NCBI RefSeq assembly: GCF_900110955.1
Contig: NZ_FOFR01000014.1
Coordinates: forward strand, 146,652-210,651
Reading direction: 5' to 3'
From: Lentzea xinjiangensis
GTDB taxonomy: Bacteria > Actinomycetota > Actinomycetes > Mycobacteriales > Pseudonocardiaceae
Length of the DNA: 64,000 nucleotides
Part shown: piece after piece, positions 17,801-26,977 of the stretch
Layout: the number at the start of each line of letters is the position of its first letter
Position numbering within the stretch: position 1 is the stretch's first letter
Made by a program: the position numbers and the translations under genes
The notes under the pieces: generated by a model
The model's input: only the letters and a program-made list of their open reading frames with translations
The model's database searches: none
Told to the model about the DNA's origin: nothing

Positions 17801-17868
17801 TAGAACGTTCGGTATTGACTTCGTCGGCTCGAAGGCTCCAGGATGGGATGCGATAGAACGTTCGGTAT
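17801..17868. promoter_or_regulatory. two identical operator-like direct repeats before ohr
   Basis: TAGAACGTTCGGTAT occurs at 17801-17815 and again at 17854-17868, 53 bases apart (about five helical turns). Each contains the self-complementary core GAACGTTC. The second copy ends 34 bases before the ohr ATG. The arrangement is typical of a repressor or activator binding to both sites on one helix face. No ohrR gene is adjacent, so the regulator acts from elsewhere. Confidence 0.6.
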
Positions 17869-17902
17869 CGCGAACCGTCGCGATCGAGAAGGGACCTCCG
17901 CC

Positions 17903-18331
17903 ATGAGCGCACCCCTGTACGTCGGCATCGCCACCTCCACCGGGGACGGCAGGGCGGGAGGGCGCGCCAGGTCGGACGACGGCCTGCTCGACCTCTCGCT
18001 CGCGATCCCGCGGGAGATGGGAGGTCCCGGTGGCGCGACCAACCCGGAGCAGCTCTTCGCGGCGGGCTGGGCCTCGTGCTTCCACTCCGCGGTCAAGGCC
18101 GTGGCGGCGCAGCGGAAGATCGAGGTCGCGGACTCCGCGGTCGTCGCCGAGGTCGGAGTGCACCCGACGCCGGAGGGCGGCTTCAGCCTCAGCGCCGCCC
18201 TGCGCGTCGAACTGTCCGATGTGGACCAGGCGACGGCCGACGGGCTCGTCGAAGCCGCGCACGCCATCTGCCCGTACTCCCACGCGACGCGCGGCAACAT
18301 CCCGGTGACCGTCGACGCGACCGTTGCCTGA
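17903..18331 (+). CDS. ohr: organic hydroperoxide resistance protein (Ohr/OsmC family)
   Basis: 142 residues, the normal length. The two redox cysteines are in GWASCFHSAVK and in AHAICPYSHATRGNIPV; PLYVGIATSTGDGRAGGRAR and GATNPEQLFAAGW are the usual Ohr signatures. Ohr reduces organic and fatty-acid hydroperoxides with lipoylated or small-thiol partners in the cytoplasm. The ATG at 17903 follows AGAAGGGACC. Two identical operator-like repeats lie upstream, so expression is probably stress-inducible. A DUF308-like membrane gene follows 58 bases downstream and may be co-transcribed. Confidence 0.92.
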   Translation: MSAPLYVGIATSTGDGRAGGRARSDDGLLDLSLAIPREMGGPGGATNPEQLFAAGWASCFHSAVKAVAAQRKIEVADSAVVAEVGVHPTPEGGFSLSAALRVELSDVDQATADGLVEAAHAICPYSHATRGNIPVTVDATVA

Positions 18332-18389
18332 CGTGGCACGCGCCCACGCGTTGGAGCCGGGTCATCCACCTCGAACCGAAGGAAGTCCT

Positions 18390-18956
18390 GTGACCGCCAC
18401 CAGTGCCACCGCGTCGTCCCTGCGGCGGTTGTACTTCGCCCGTGCCGCGTTCGCGCTCGTCTGGGCCGTCCTGATGGGCGTGACGGGATCCGGGCTCGGG
18501 CCGATCAGCACCGCGCTGGTCGTGCTCTACCCGCTGTTCGACGTGGCCGCCGCCGTCGTCGACGCGCGCGCGTCCCGGAAGTCGGAGAACGTGCTGGGCC
18601 TGTACGTGAACATCGCCGTCAGCCTGGCCGCCGCGGCGGGCATCGCCGTCGCCACCGCCACGAGCGGGATCCCCGGGGTGCTCCAGGTGTGGGGTGCCTG
18701 GGCTGTCGTCTCGGGCGTCGTCCAGCTCGTCGTCGGTCTCGCCCGGCGCGGGATGGGCGGTCAGTGGCCCGTGATCCTCAGCGGTGGCCTGTCCGTGGGG
18801 GCCGGCGCGTCCTTCGTGCTGATGGCGTCGGCGCCGGACGCCGCGCTCACCGGCGTGGCCGGTTACGCCGCGCTCGGCGGCATCTTCTTCCTGGTCTCGG
18901 CGATTCGGCTCGGAGCAGCCGCGAAGAAGGCTCCCGCGCCCACCGGGGCTGTCTGA
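18390..18956 (+). CDS. DUF308/HdeD-like integral membrane protein
   Basis: About 188 residues from a GTG preceded by GAAGGAAG. Five or six hydrophobic helices are evident. They include RAAFALVWAVLMGVTGSGLG, STALVVLYPLFDVAAAVVDA and QVWGAWAVVSGVVQLVVGLA, and small-residue motifs recall DUF308/HdeD proteins. The family has no established biochemical role; some members link to acid or envelope stress. It lies in the same direction as ohr and may be in the same stress operon. Confidence 0.75.
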   Translation: MTATSATASSLRRLYFARAAFALVWAVLMGVTGSGLGPISTALVVLYPLFDVAAAVVDARASRKSENVLGLYVNIAVSLAAAAGIAVATATSGIPGVLQVWGAWAVVSGVVQLVVGLARRGMGGQWPVILSGGLSVGAGASFVLMASAPDAALTGVAGYAALGGIFFLVSAIRLGAAAKKAPAPTGAV

Positions 18957-18979
18957 GCCGGACCGGCGCGGGCCGGGAC

Positions 18980-19019
18980 GGAGCGCCGCGGGCGGAGGCT
19001 CATCTGCCCGCGGCGCTCC
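18980..19019. terminator. bidirectional hairpin terminator
   Basis: GGAGCGCCGCGGGC pairs perfectly with GCCCGCGGCGCTCC around a 12-base loop. It overlaps the last codons of the leftward TetR gene ending at 19000, and stops the rightward ohr/DUF308 unit as well. Confidence 0.7.
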
Positions 19020-19674
19020 CGCGTCGTTCCGGTCGGTCGCCGGCTCCGCGGCGCGCGTGGTGCAGGCCGAGCGGGCTGGCCGGGGGGAGGGGAACGCCGC
19101 CCGGCGAGGCCTCGGTGTCGAAGGCCTGGAGCAGGTAGGCCATCAACCGGCGGGAGAGGTCGTGGGCGTGCTCCGGCGGCGCGTCCCGGAGACCGCCGTT
19201 GGCCAGGACGAGCATGACCAGGTCGCTGATCGCGAAGTCCGGCCGCAGGCGCCCGCTGTCCTTCGCGCGGCGCACGAGTGCCTCCAGAGCGCTCTCGGCG
19301 TCCTCGCGCCGCCGCCGGTAGCCGGCGTCGCCGGAGAACGACGCGATGAACGCCTCGGTGAAGCCGCGGTCCTCGATCTGCTCGGCGCGGATGAACTCGA
19401 GCAGGCGGCGGAACCCGGTCCAGGGGTCCGGGTCGGTGACGGCGTCGTCGAGCAGGGCCTCGCAGTGCGCGATCTGCTCGGCGAACACCTCGGTCACCAG
19501 CGCCTCGCGGCTCGGGAACCGCCGGAACAGCGTCGCCACGCCGACCCCGGCGCGCCGCGCGATCGTGCTCAGGGGGACGTCGACGCCGCGCGTGCGGAAG
19601 AGGTCGCGAGCCGCCTCGACGATCTGGGCCCGGTTGCGCGCGGCGTCGGCACGCAGGTCGGTGGGTTCAGCCAT
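19000..19674 (-). CDS. TetR-family regulator
   Basis: 224 residues. The HTH (~10-60) includes DVPLSTIARRAGVGVATLFR and RFPSREALVTEVFAEQIAHC. The C-terminal domain (FIRAEQIEDRGFTEAFIASF) is of the TetR_C_11/SBP type seen in many actinobacteria. GGAGGA lies just before the ATG. It is divergent from the ketopantoate reductase-like gene, and two inverted repeats sit between them, so it probably represses itself and that gene. Confidence 0.88.
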   Translation of the reverse strand: MAEPTDLRADAARNRAQIVEAARDLFRTRGVDVPLSTIARRAGVGVATLFRRFPSREALVTEVFAEQIAHCEALLDDAVTDPDPWTGFRRLLEFIRAEQIEDRGFTEAFIASFSGDAGYRRRREDAESALEALVRRAKDSGRLRPDFAISDLVMLVLANGGLRDAPPEHAHDLSRRLMAYLLQAFDTEASPGGVPLPPASPLGLHHARRGAGDRPERRGSAAGR

Positions 19675-19691
19675 TCCTCCAGTGAACAGGA

Positions 19692-19774
19692 ATCGGAAAC
19701 CGATTTCCAGTTGACGAAGTGAGTCGCCCGCGCGCGCGTTGATCTCACTTCCGGAAAACCGGACACCGTTTTCC
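19692..19774. promoter_or_regulatory. two inverted-repeat operators in the TetR/reductase intergenic region
   Basis: ATCGGAAACCGAT (19692-19704) is a perfect palindrome with a 3-base centre, sitting just upstream of the TetR start and its Shine-Dalgarno. A second inverted repeat, GGAAAAC-N8-GTTTTCC (19753-19774), shares the GGAAA/TTTCC arms. Both are good candidates for binding by the adjacent TetR protein. Confidence 0.6.
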
Positions 19775-20029
19775 ACATAGCGGGCTACGGTGGTGACAAA
19801 GGTCGTCAGCCACCATTGAGAAGAGATCCTCCGCGGTCGAAACGCGCACTGGTTCGCCACTGCGGGTTCCGCTGGCCACGCGGTGTCTCGGCTGCGGCGC
19901 CTCTCTGGCGTGAGGGGAGATGCGCGTGGCATTTCCCGTGGTGTCGCACGGCCGGGTTTCGCTTTTCAATTCCGTTAACGGGTGGCGGCATTTCCGTCGC
20001 CCGGTGGTTCGTCATCGGGAGAATGCCGG

Positions 20030-20986
20030 ATGAAGGTTCTGATGTTCGGGCGCGGCACGATCGCGTCGCTCTACGGCTGGGCGCTCGCGAGAGCGGGGCA
20101 CCGCGTGGAGTTCTACGTGCGGCCGGGAAGGGCGGCCCAGTACGCGCCCGAGGTCGACCTGCGGATCCGGGACGGGCGTACCCGGCGGGGACCCGCCGTG
20201 CGGGAGCGGTGGCCGATCACCCTGCGCGAGGACCTGGACGCCGGGCACGACTACGACCTGATCGTCCTGAGCGTCAACCACGACCAGCTCGACGGCGCGG
20301 TCGAGTTCCTGAGCAGCCGCGTCGGCGACGCCACCGTGCTGATGTTCGGCAACGTGTGGGAGGACCCGGCGGCGGTGGTCTCGGCGCTGCCGGCCGACCA
20401 GGTCGTCTGGGGCTTTCCCGGCGGTGGCGGCGGCTACGCCGGATCCACGCTCTCCGGTGGCATCGTGAAGACCGTCTTCCTGGGGTTCTGCGACGGCTCC
20501 AACCGCGGCGCGAGATATCAGGCGGTGCGCGGGCTCTTCCGGAGCACCGGCTTCTCGGTGTCGGAGGTCCCCGACTTCCGCAGCTGGCTGTGGTTCCACT
20601 TCATCCTGGACGCCGGGATCCTCAGCCAGGCGCTGGCGGTCGGCGGGCACGCCGGCCTCGTGCGGTCGCGCGCCGCCATCGAGGAGGTCGTGATGCTCGT
20701 CCGGGAGATGATCCCGCTGCTGGAGGCCAAGGGTGGGACTCCGCGACTGGGTGCCGCTCTCGTGTCGCGCGTTCCGGCCCGGCTGCTGAGCTTCGTCCTG
20801 CAGAAGGTGCTCACCGGGGACAACATGCTCACCTTCCTGATGGAACAGCTGGACAGCGCCGGTCAGATGACTCCCGGCGCGGGCGGTGTCTACGCCAGGG
20901 ACGTGCTGGCCGAGGCCCGGCGGCGCGGCGTGGCGCTGCCCCGGCTCGAAGCGCTGGAACCGTTGTTCTCCGCCGGGCGCCGTTAG
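20030..20986 (+). CDS. ketopantoate reductase-like (ApbA/PanE family) oxidoreductase
   Basis: 318 residues. The nucleotide-binding N-terminus is MKVLMFGRGTIASLYGWALA, with GRGTIA in place of the usual GxGAxG. DYDLIVLSVNHDQLDGAVEF and GNVWEDPAAVVSALPADQVV also match the ApbA/PanE N-domain. The C-terminal helical domain is divergent and lacks an obvious K-x-x-x-N-x-x-x-N catalytic pattern, so pantothenate synthesis is doubtful. It probably reduces another 2-keto or cyclic substrate. It is under a divergent TetR gene and is followed by a perfect 12-bp terminator. Confidence 0.8.
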   Translation: MKVLMFGRGTIASLYGWALARAGHRVEFYVRPGRAAQYAPEVDLRIRDGRTRRGPAVRERWPITLREDLDAGHDYDLIVLSVNHDQLDGAVEFLSSRVGDATVLMFGNVWEDPAAVVSALPADQVVWGFPGGGGGYAGSTLSGGIVKTVFLGFCDGSNRGARYQAVRGLFRSTGFSVSEVPDFRSWLWFHFILDAGILSQALAVGGHAGLVRSRAAIEEVVMLVREMIPLLEAKGGTPRLGAALVSRVPARLLSFVLQKVLTGDNMLTFLMEQLDSAGQMTPGAGGVYARDVLAEARRRGVALPRLEALEPLFSAGRR

Positions 20987-20993
20987 CCGGTGC

Positions 20994-21022
20994 GGGGGAC
21001 CGCTCGTGCTGAGCGGTCCCCC
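20994..21022 (+). terminator. intrinsic terminator after the PanE-like gene
   Basis: GGGGGACCGCTC pairs perfectly with GAGCGGTCCCCC around a 5-base loop, eight bases after the stop codon of the reductase. Confidence 0.75.
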
Positions 21023-21129
21023 GTGGACCACGGCGCGGCCGCCCGGAGGAGGACACCGGCACCGCCGTCCCGCACGACGCGCGGGGTTATGGTGGATCTG
21101 GTGCGGTTCCTGTCGACACAGGGGGTTTC

Positions 21130-21531
21130 GTGACCACGGTAGCTCTTGCCCCGACCATGCGGATCGGTGAACTGGCCCGGCGGACGGGCGTCAGCGCGCG
21201 CTCGTTGCGGTACTACGAGCAACAGGGCTTGGTGCACAGCACGCGGTCCGTCGGCGGCCAGCGGCACTACGCGGCGACGGAGGTCACGCGGATCGAGATC
21301 ATCCGGCGGCTGTTCGAGGCGGGGCTGAGCAGCCGGGTGATCGCCCGGCTGATGCCCTGCGTCGATACCGGCAGCACGGACGTGGCCGAGGACGCCTTCG
21401 CCACCATGCTCTCCGAGCGCGACAGGCTGACCGCCGACATCACCCGGCTCCTCGGTGCGAGGGACGTCCTCGACGAGCTGATCGACATCAACACCCGGTA
21501 CCGGCGCGGGTTGGGCGGGGACGGCGGCTGA
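21130..21531 (+). CDS. MerR-family regulator
   Basis: 133 residues from a GTG. The winged HTH reads MRIGELARRTGVSARSLRYY and then EQQGLVHSTRSVGGQRHYAA, the typical MerR start, followed by a short coiled-coil dimerisation helix. No metal-binding cysteine cluster is present beyond one cysteine (LMPCVDTG), so it is not an obvious metal sensor; many such proteins control oxidoreductases. ATG at 21157 is an alternative start. It converges on the MDR oxidoreductase gene with only six bases between the stop codons. Confidence 0.88.
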   Translation: MTTVALAPTMRIGELARRTGVSARSLRYYEQQGLVHSTRSVGGQRHYAATEVTRIEIIRRLFEAGLSSRVIARLMPCVDTGSTDVAEDAFATMLSERDRLTADITRLLGARDVLDELIDINTRYRRGLGGDGG

Positions 21532-21537
21532 GCGCGG

Positions 21538-22464
21538 TCAGAGGCTCATGTCGATGACGAGCTTGCCCGAGGCGTGGCGCGACTCGACGAGAGCCAGCGC
21601 CTCTCCCGCCCGCGTGAGCGGGTAGGCCCCCGAGATGTGCGGGTCGAGCCGTCCGGCGACCATCAGCTCGGCGACGCGTTCGAGGTTCGCGCGGTCGAGG
21701 CGGCGGCGTACCTCGGCGCCACCGAGCTCGGCCACCGACGGGTCTCCCACGGCGATCAGCGCGTCCGGCTTCGCCGCCAGCGGGGCGACGTCGCGCAGGG
21801 ACTGGCCGCCGACGGTGTCGACGACGGCGTCGAAGCCGTCCGGGGCGTGCGCGCGGAGCCGGTCGACCACCTCGCCCAGGGTGTAGTCGACGAACGTCGC
21901 GCCGGTCGCCGTCACGAGCTCGCGCTTGGCGGGACCGCCCGTGCCGGTCACGACCAGGCCGCGGTCCCCGGCGAGCTGGGCCAGCGCGATGCCGACACCG
22001 CCACCGATCCCGTTCACCAGGATCGAGGCCCCGGCGGGCAGGTCGAGCTGGTCGAGCACGTCCAGCGCGGTGGTGCCGGCGACGGGAACCGTCGCCGCCC
22101 AGGTCTCCGGCAGCGTGTCGGGGATGCGGGCCGTGGACGTGCCGAGCAGCAACGTCGTCTCCGCGTACGTGCCCGCACCGGTCAGCGCGAACCCGGTGAC
22201 CCGGTCGCCGACGGCCAGTCCGGTCACGTCGTCGCCGACCGCGAGCACCGTGCCGGCCGCCTCCATCCCCAGGACCTGGGGGAAGGGCAGGTGGCCGTTC
22301 AGCGCCGGAACGTGGCCCGACCGCAGCAGGTGGTCGAGCGGGTTCACGCCGGCGGCGGCGACGCGGATGAGGACCTCGGCCGGACCGGGGGCCGGGTCCG
22401 GCCGCTCGAAGGACACCTGGACTTCTGGGCCGCCGAAAGCGTTGTACCCCAATGCTTTGCTCAT
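21538..22464 (-). CDS. NADP-dependent MDR oxidoreductase (quinone reductase-like)
   Basis: About 308 residues. The N-terminal GroES-like domain includes AEVLIRVAAAGVNPLDHLLR and VLGMEAAGTVLAVGDDVTGL. The nucleotide-binding domain has ASILVNGIGGGVGIALAQLA. No catalytic or structural zinc ligands are seen, which fits the zinc-free quinone reductase branch. ATG at 22464 is chosen because AAGGAG lies nine bases upstream. The MerR gene converges on it, a common pairing, but the arrangement gives no direct regulatory proof. Confidence 0.88.
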   Translation of the reverse strand: MSKALGYNAFGGPEVQVSFERPDPAPGPAEVLIRVAAAGVNPLDHLLRSGHVPALNGHLPFPQVLGMEAAGTVLAVGDDVTGLAVGDRVTGFALTGAGTYAETTLLLGTSTARIPDTLPETWAATVPVAGTTALDVLDQLDLPAGASILVNGIGGGVGIALAQLAGDRGLVVTGTGGPAKRELVTATGATFVDYTLGEVVDRLRAHAPDGFDAVVDTVGGQSLRDVAPLAAKPDALIAVGDPSVAELGGAEVRRRLDRANLERVAELMVAGRLDPHISGAYPLTRAGEALALVESRHASGKLVIDMSL

Positions 22465-22571
22465 CTCGGATGACTCCTTCACCGTCGGGCGCCGGCGGTC
22501 GGCGCGGACGGTGCGAAGCTATTCCGTGACACCGGTGTCAACTTCCAGCCGATGTGACCCAGCCGACAGAG

Positions 22572-22600
22572 AAGGCGGCCCTCGTCGAGAGGACCGCCTT
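22572..22600 (-). terminator. terminator downstream of the SDR gene
   Basis: AAGGCGGCCCTC pairs with GAGGACCGCCTT (one wobble) around GTCGA. It lies about 20 bases beyond the SDR stop on the minus strand. Confidence 0.6.
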
Positions 22601-22620
22601 GCGCTGGAGGGAGTCGCCGC

Positions 22621-23520
22621 TCAGGTCAGCAACTGGCCGCCGGTGACACCGAGGACCTCGCCGGTGATGTAGCTCGACTCCTGCGACGCGAAGAAGACGA
22701 AGGCCGGTGCCAGCTCGGCGGGTTGCGCGGCGCGTCCGATCGGCGCCTGCGCACCGAAGTCGTCCACCTTCTCCGCCGGCATCGTCGCCGGGATGAGCGG
22801 TGTCCACACCGGACCCGGCGCGACGGAGTTGACCCTGATGCCCTTGTCGATGAGGTCGGCAGAGAGCGCCTTGGTGAAGTTGACGATGGCGCCCTTGGAA
22901 GCCGCGTAGTCCATCAGCTCGGGGGAGGGCTGGAACGCCTGGATGGACGACGTGGTGATGATGGAGGCGCCGGGGCGCATCAGCGGCACCGCGGCCTTGC
23001 AGAGCCAGAACATGGCGTACACGTTGGTCTTGAACACCCGGTCGAACTGCTCGCTGCTGATGCCGAGCAGGCCTTCGCTCTGCGCCATCTGGTAGGCGGC
23101 GTTGCTCACCAGGACGTCGATCCGGCCGAACTCCTCCTCGGCCCGCTTGACGAGCTCCTGGCAGGCTTCCTCGGTCCGCAGGTCACCGGGCACCAGGACG
23201 GCCTGCCGGCCGGCGTCCCGCACGAGCTCGGCGGTGCGCTCGGCGTCGGCCTGTTCCTCCTCCAGGTACGACAGCACCACGTCCGCGCCTTCGCGGGCGA
23301 ACGCGATCGCCGCGGCACGGCCGATGCCGGAGTCCCCGCCGGTGATCACCGCCTTGGTGTCGAGCAGGCGGTTGCTGCCGCGGTAGGTGCGCTCGCCGTG
23401 GTCGGGTTCCGGCCCCATCCGGCGGTCGGTGCCGGGATGCGGCTGCTCCTCGCCCTGCTGGCTACCGGGGCGCGGGTACTGCTCCCGCGGGTCCTGGCGG
23501 GTGTACTGGTCTTCGGACAT
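22621..23520 (-). CDS. SDR-family oxidoreductase (YghA/glucose dehydrogenase-like)
   Basis: 299 residues with a hydrophilic N-terminal extension of ~50 residues, as in YghA/YhdF-type general-stress SDRs. The cofactor motif is VITGGDSGIGRAAAIAFARE, the NNAG equivalent is VSNAAYQMA, and the catalytic block is SIQAFQPSPELMDYAASKGA with Y-x-x-x-K. VAPGPVWTPLIPATMP follows. These enzymes are often induced in stress or stationary phase and oxidise aldehydes or polyols. The gene follows the ctaD-DUF3040 pair after a 68-base gap. Confidence 0.88.
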   Translation of the reverse strand: MSEDQYTRQDPREQYPRPGSQQGEEQPHPGTDRRMGPEPDHGERTYRGSNRLLDTKAVITGGDSGIGRAAAIAFAREGADVVLSYLEEEQADAERTAELVRDAGRQAVLVPGDLRTEEACQELVKRAEEEFGRIDVLVSNAAYQMAQSEGLLGISSEQFDRVFKTNVYAMFWLCKAAVPLMRPGASIITTSSIQAFQPSPELMDYAASKGAIVNFTKALSADLIDKGIRVNSVAPGPVWTPLIPATMPAEKVDDFGAQAPIGRAAQPAELAPAFVFFASQESSYITGEVLGVTGGQLLT

Positions 23521-23588
23521 GTGCGGTCACCTCGCGACGATAGATCTTGGCACCGCAGGTGTTCCCGTGCGGAGGGTGTTCAACCGCG

Positions 23589-23861
23589 TCACACGCGCTT
23601 CGTTCGATGCCTTCGTGTCGTGTGCAGGCACGCGCCCACCATGAGCACCAGCACACCGGCGAAGACGATCCAGAGCATGTCGGTGATCGCGCCGATCAGC
23701 AGGCTCGCCGTGCCGAAGAGGTGGATCGCGAGCCGCACCACCGGGCGGTTCGCCCGGCGGTGCACCGCGCCGGGCGCGCTGAGCGCCTCGGCCAGGTCGG
23801 GGTCGTTGACCGCGAGCCAGCGCTCGATCCGGCGGAGCTCACGGAGTTCGTCGGAGTCCAC
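23589..23861 (-). CDS. DUF3040-type small membrane protein
   Basis: 90 residues. A short acidic helix (ELRELRRIERWLAVNDPDLA) precedes two membrane segments, LAIHLFGTASLLIGAITDML and IVFAGVLVLMVGACLHTTRR. This is the common actinobacterial DUF3040 layout. It starts eight bases after ctaD and is probably in its operon. A truncated paralogue lies at 40451-40681. Function unknown. Confidence 0.8.
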   Translation of the reverse strand: MDSDELRELRRIERWLAVNDPDLAEALSAPGAVHRRANRPVVRLAIHLFGTASLLIGAITDMLWIVFAGVLVLMVGACLHTTRRHRTKRV

Positions 23862-23868
23862 GGCGGCC

Positions 23869-25623
23869 TCAGTGCTTGGTCTCGCGGTCGGTCGGCGCGA
23901 GCACCTCTTCGGTGGTCTTGTCGACGCCCGCCGGCCCGGACCTGGTGATGGAGACGTGGGACTCCTCGCGCATGCGTTCGACCATGTGCGGGTAGTGCAG
24001 CTCGAACGCCGGGCGCTCGGAGCGGATCCGGGGCAGCTCGAGGAAGTTGTGCCGCGGCGGGGGAGAGGTCGTGGCCCATTCCAGCGAGTTGCCGAAGCCC
24101 CACGGGTCGTCCCCGCCGGCGGGTTCGCCGTACCGGTAGCTGCGCGCGATGTTGTAGAGGAACGGCAGGACCGACAAGCCCAGCAGGAAGGACCCGATCG
24201 TGGAGAAGGTGTTGAGGAACGTGAAGTTGTCGGAGGCCAGGTAGTCGGCGTAGCGGCGGGGCATGCCCTGGTTGCCGAGCCAGTGGTGGACCAGGAAGGT
24301 GCCGTGGAAGCCGATGAACGTGGTCCAGAAGTGCAGCTTGCCCAGCGGTTCGCTCATCATCCTGCCGGTGATCTTGGGGAACCAGAAGTAGATCCCGGCG
24401 TAGGTGGCGAACACGATGGTGCCGAACAGCACGTAGTGGAAGTGGGCTACGACGAAGTACGTGTCGGTGACGTGGAAGTCGAGCGGCGGTGAGGCGAGCA
24501 GGATGCCGGACAGGCCGCCGAAGAGGAACGTGACGATGAACCCGATGCTGAACAGCATCGGCGTCTCGAACGTGAGCTGGCCCTTCCACATCGTGCCGAT
24601 CCAGTTGAAGAACTTGATGCCGGTCGGGATGGCGATGATGAACGTGGTGGCGGAGAAGAACAGCAGCAGCACCGCACCGGTGGCGTACATGTGGTGCGCC
24701 CACACGACCACCGAGTAGAGGGCGATCGCGATCGTCGCGTATACGAGGCCCTTGTAGCCGAACAGCGGTTTGCGGCTGAACACGGGGAAGATCTCGGACA
24801 CGATGCCGAAGAACGGCAGCGCGATGATGTAGACCTCGGGGTGGCCGAAGAACCAGAAGAGGTGCTGCCAGAGGATCACGCCGCCGTTGGCGGGGTCGAA
24901 CACGTGCGCGCCGAAGTGCCGGTCGGCCAGCAGCCCCAGCAGCGCGGCGGTGAGGATCGGGAACGCCAGCAGCACCAGGATGCTGGTGATCAGGATGTTC
25001 CAGGTGAAGATCGGCATCCGGAACGCGGTCATGCCGGGCGCGCGCAGGCACACGATCGTGGTGATCATGTTGACCGCGCCCAGGATGGTGCCCAGGCCGC
25101 CGACGACGAGCCCGGAGATCCACAGGTCGCCGCCGACACCGGGGGAGTGCGGGGCGCTCGACAGCGGTGTGTAGGCGGTCCAGCCGAAGTCGGCGGCGCC
25201 CGCGGGGGTGAGGAACGACCCCACGACGATGAGCCCGCCGAACAGGAACAGCCAGTAGGAGAAGGCGTTGAGGCGGGGGAAGGCGACGTCGGGTGAGCCG
25301 ATCTGCAGGGGCACGATGAAGTTGGCGAACCCGAACACGATCGGGGTGGCGTAGAGCAGCAGCATCACGGTGCCGTGCATGGTGAACAGCTGGTTGTACT
25401 GCTCGTTGGACAGGAACTGCATGCCCGGCCGCGCCAGCTCGCCGCGCATGAGCAGCGCCATCACACCGCCGATCATGAAGAACGCGAACGACGTGATCAT
25501 GTACATGATCCCGATCAGCTTGTGATCGGTCGTGTGGAACAGCCTCAGCATCGCGGAGCCCTTGCGGCCCCGCGCGGCCGCGGTCGGGAGCGGGACGGCC
25601 GGAATCGGCTTCAGCGTGGTCAT
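23869..25623 (-). CDS. ctaD: cytochrome c oxidase subunit I (aa3 type)
   Basis: 584 residues with twelve predicted membrane helices. Heme and copper ligands are visible in [12 protein letters not shown] (low-spin heme His), [10 protein letters not shown] (His-Tyr crosslink pair), HHMYATG (CuB histidines) and [11 protein letters not shown] (heme a3/a His pair). It reduces O2 to water at the cytoplasmic membrane. No subunit II, III or heme-biosynthesis gene is nearby, so this is probably a second ctaD copy away from the main cta locus. A DUF3040 gene follows immediately. The ATG at 25623 has GGGGAACC upstream. Confidence 0.93.
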   Translation of the reverse strand: MTTLKPIPAVPLPTAAARGRKGSAMLRLFHTTDHKLIGIMYMITSFAFFMIGGVMALLMRGELARPGMQFLSNEQYNQLFTMHGTVMLLLYATPIVFGFANFIVPLQIGSPDVAFPRLNAFSYWLFLFGGLIVVGSFLTPAGAADFGWTAYTPLSSAPHSPGVGGDLWISGLVVGGLGTILGAVNMITTIVCLRAPGMTAFRMPIFTWNILITSILVLLAFPILTAALLGLLADRHFGAHVFDPANGGVILWQHLFWFFGHPEVYIIALPFFGIVSEIFPVFSRKPLFGYKGLVYATIAIALYSVVVWAHHMYATGAVLLLFFSATTFIIAIPTGIKFFNWIGTMWKGQLTFETPMLFSIGFIVTFLFGGLSGILLASPPLDFHVTDTYFVVAHFHYVLFGTIVFATYAGIYFWFPKITGRMMSEPLGKLHFWTTFIGFHGTFLVHHWLGNQGMPRRYADYLASDNFTFLNTFSTIGSFLLGLSVLPFLYNIARSYRYGEPAGGDDPWGFGNSLEWATTSPPPRHNFLELPRIRSERPAFELHYPHMVERMREESHVSITRSGPAGVDKTTEEVLAPTDRETKH

Positions 25624-25669
25624 GGTTCCCCTTCTGCGCCGCACGTCGACACGCCGCGTAGCGCGGGGG

Positions 25670-26872
25670 CTACCCCGCAGAACCTGCCGGACACCTGCTC
25701 GAACCCGTCTGATCGGGTGATCCTCCACGACCTGCGTCCGCGGGTGGTGGAGGTGCGAGGCGGGGGCGCAGCTGGCTCCACGCGAGGAGCGCGGCCAGGC
25801 CGGTCAGCCCGAACACCGCGGCCAGCCCGATGCCGGTGGCCGCCGCGCCGGCCAGCGGCGACGCGACCGTCTGGCCGGCGCCGAGCCCGGCGAACGACCA
25901 CACGACACCGCGAGCGGGACGAGCGGGGAACAGGCGAGCGGCCCAGACGATGCACAGCCCGGTCAGCGCCATGTAGGTCGCACCGAACAGCGCGCTGGAG
26001 ACCAAGGCGCCCGCCACACCCGGATCCGGCAGGCCCAGCAAGGCGGTGCCGCCCGCCGCCAGCGTCCACGCCCCGAGGTTCGCGGCTCGCAGGCCGAAGC
26101 GCTCCGCCGCTCGTCCGGCCAGGCCGCCGAGCAGCCCTGCCGCGCCGATGGTGAACCAGCACCAGGTCGTGGCGACCGGACCCAGGCCGGCCTCGGTGAG
26201 CCGGGAGCTGGAGAACGTCCAGTACGGCGCGCTGGTGATCCCGATGAGGACGGAGTTGACCAGCAGCGGAGCGAGCCCGTGCAGTGCCTCCGGTGCGGGC
26301 AGGGACCCCGCACCCGGCCGAGGCAACGTCCACCAGGCGATCGCTGTCATCGCCACGCCGAGAGCGGCGAACACCGACCAGATCGCGGGCCAGCCGAATG
26401 CGAGCAGCGGCGTGAACGCCGACGCGGCCAGCCCGAGGCCGGTCCCGGTGTTCGCCCAGGTCTGCGCACGGGTCCGGACCCGTGACCCGGTCGTCTCGCC
26501 GATCAGCTGGGCCACACCGGGCGAGACGAGGCCCGCGCCGGCACCCGCGAGGACGAGCCCGGCGCCGAACACGGCCACGCCCGCGGGCAGCGCCATGAGG
26601 CCGAGCCCGAGCGCGGCCAGCGCGGCGGAGCCCAGCACGGTGCCGCGCGCGGCCCTCATGGCGGTCCGCGCGGAGACGAGCAACCCGATGCCGTACCCCG
26701 CGGTGGACAGCCCGCCGAGCACGCCCACCGCGACCGTCGTGAGCCCGAACGTCTCGCTGAACCTCGGCACGAACAGCCCGTACGCGTAGCGCGCGAACCC
26801 GTAGCAGAGGGCGATCACACCCGCGCCGGTCGCGGCGGTCAGCCACCACCTGCCACGCACCCGCTCATCCAT
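25670..26872 (-). CDS. MFS transporter (YbfB/YjiJ type)
   Basis: 400 residues, twelve membrane helices. The start [20 protein letters not shown] is the hallmark of the YbfB/YjiJ branch. A conserved glycine-rich TM4 ([18 protein letters not shown]) follows. Substrates of this branch are unknown; small organic molecules or drugs are likely. The gene is divergent from a TetR regulator with a perfect 14-bp palindrome between them, so it is probably repressed and substrate-induced. A hydrophilic tail of about 25 residues ends the protein. Confidence 0.87.
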   Translation of the reverse strand: MDERVRGRWWLTAATGAGVIALCYGFARYAYGLFVPRFSETFGLTTVAVGVLGGLSTAGYGIGLLVSARTAMRAARGTVLGSAALAALGLGLMALPAGVAVFGAGLVLAGAGAGLVSPGVAQLIGETTGSRVRTRAQTWANTGTGLGLAASAFTPLLAFGWPAIWSVFAALGVAMTAIAWWTLPRPGAGSLPAPEALHGLAPLLVNSVLIGITSAPYWTFSSSRLTEAGLGPVATTWCWFTIGAAGLLGGLAGRAAERFGLRAANLGAWTLAAGGTALLGLPDPGVAGALVSSALFGATYMALTGLCIVWAARLFPARPARGVVWSFAGLGAGQTVASPLAGAAATGIGLAAVFGLTGLAALLAWSQLRPRLAPPPPADAGRGGSPDQTGSSRCPAGSAG

Positions 26873-26896
26873 GTCGATCGCAGTTCACCTCACCGA

Positions 26897-26910
26897 ACAG
26901 ACCGGTCTGT
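26897..26910. promoter_or_regulatory. perfect TetR-type operator palindrome (ACAGACCGGTCTGT)
   Basis: A perfect 14-base palindrome, extended by A and T flanks, lies 25 bases upstream of the MFS start and 67 bases upstream of the TetR start. ACCGGTCTGT motifs are classic QacR/AcrR-like operators. It is the most convincing operator in the window. Confidence 0.75.
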
Positions 26911-26977
26911 ATGATGGCGAGGGTTGCCGCTGCGGCCGCGGCCAAACCCGTGTGCCGACCTGCTCAGGGGAGATGTC

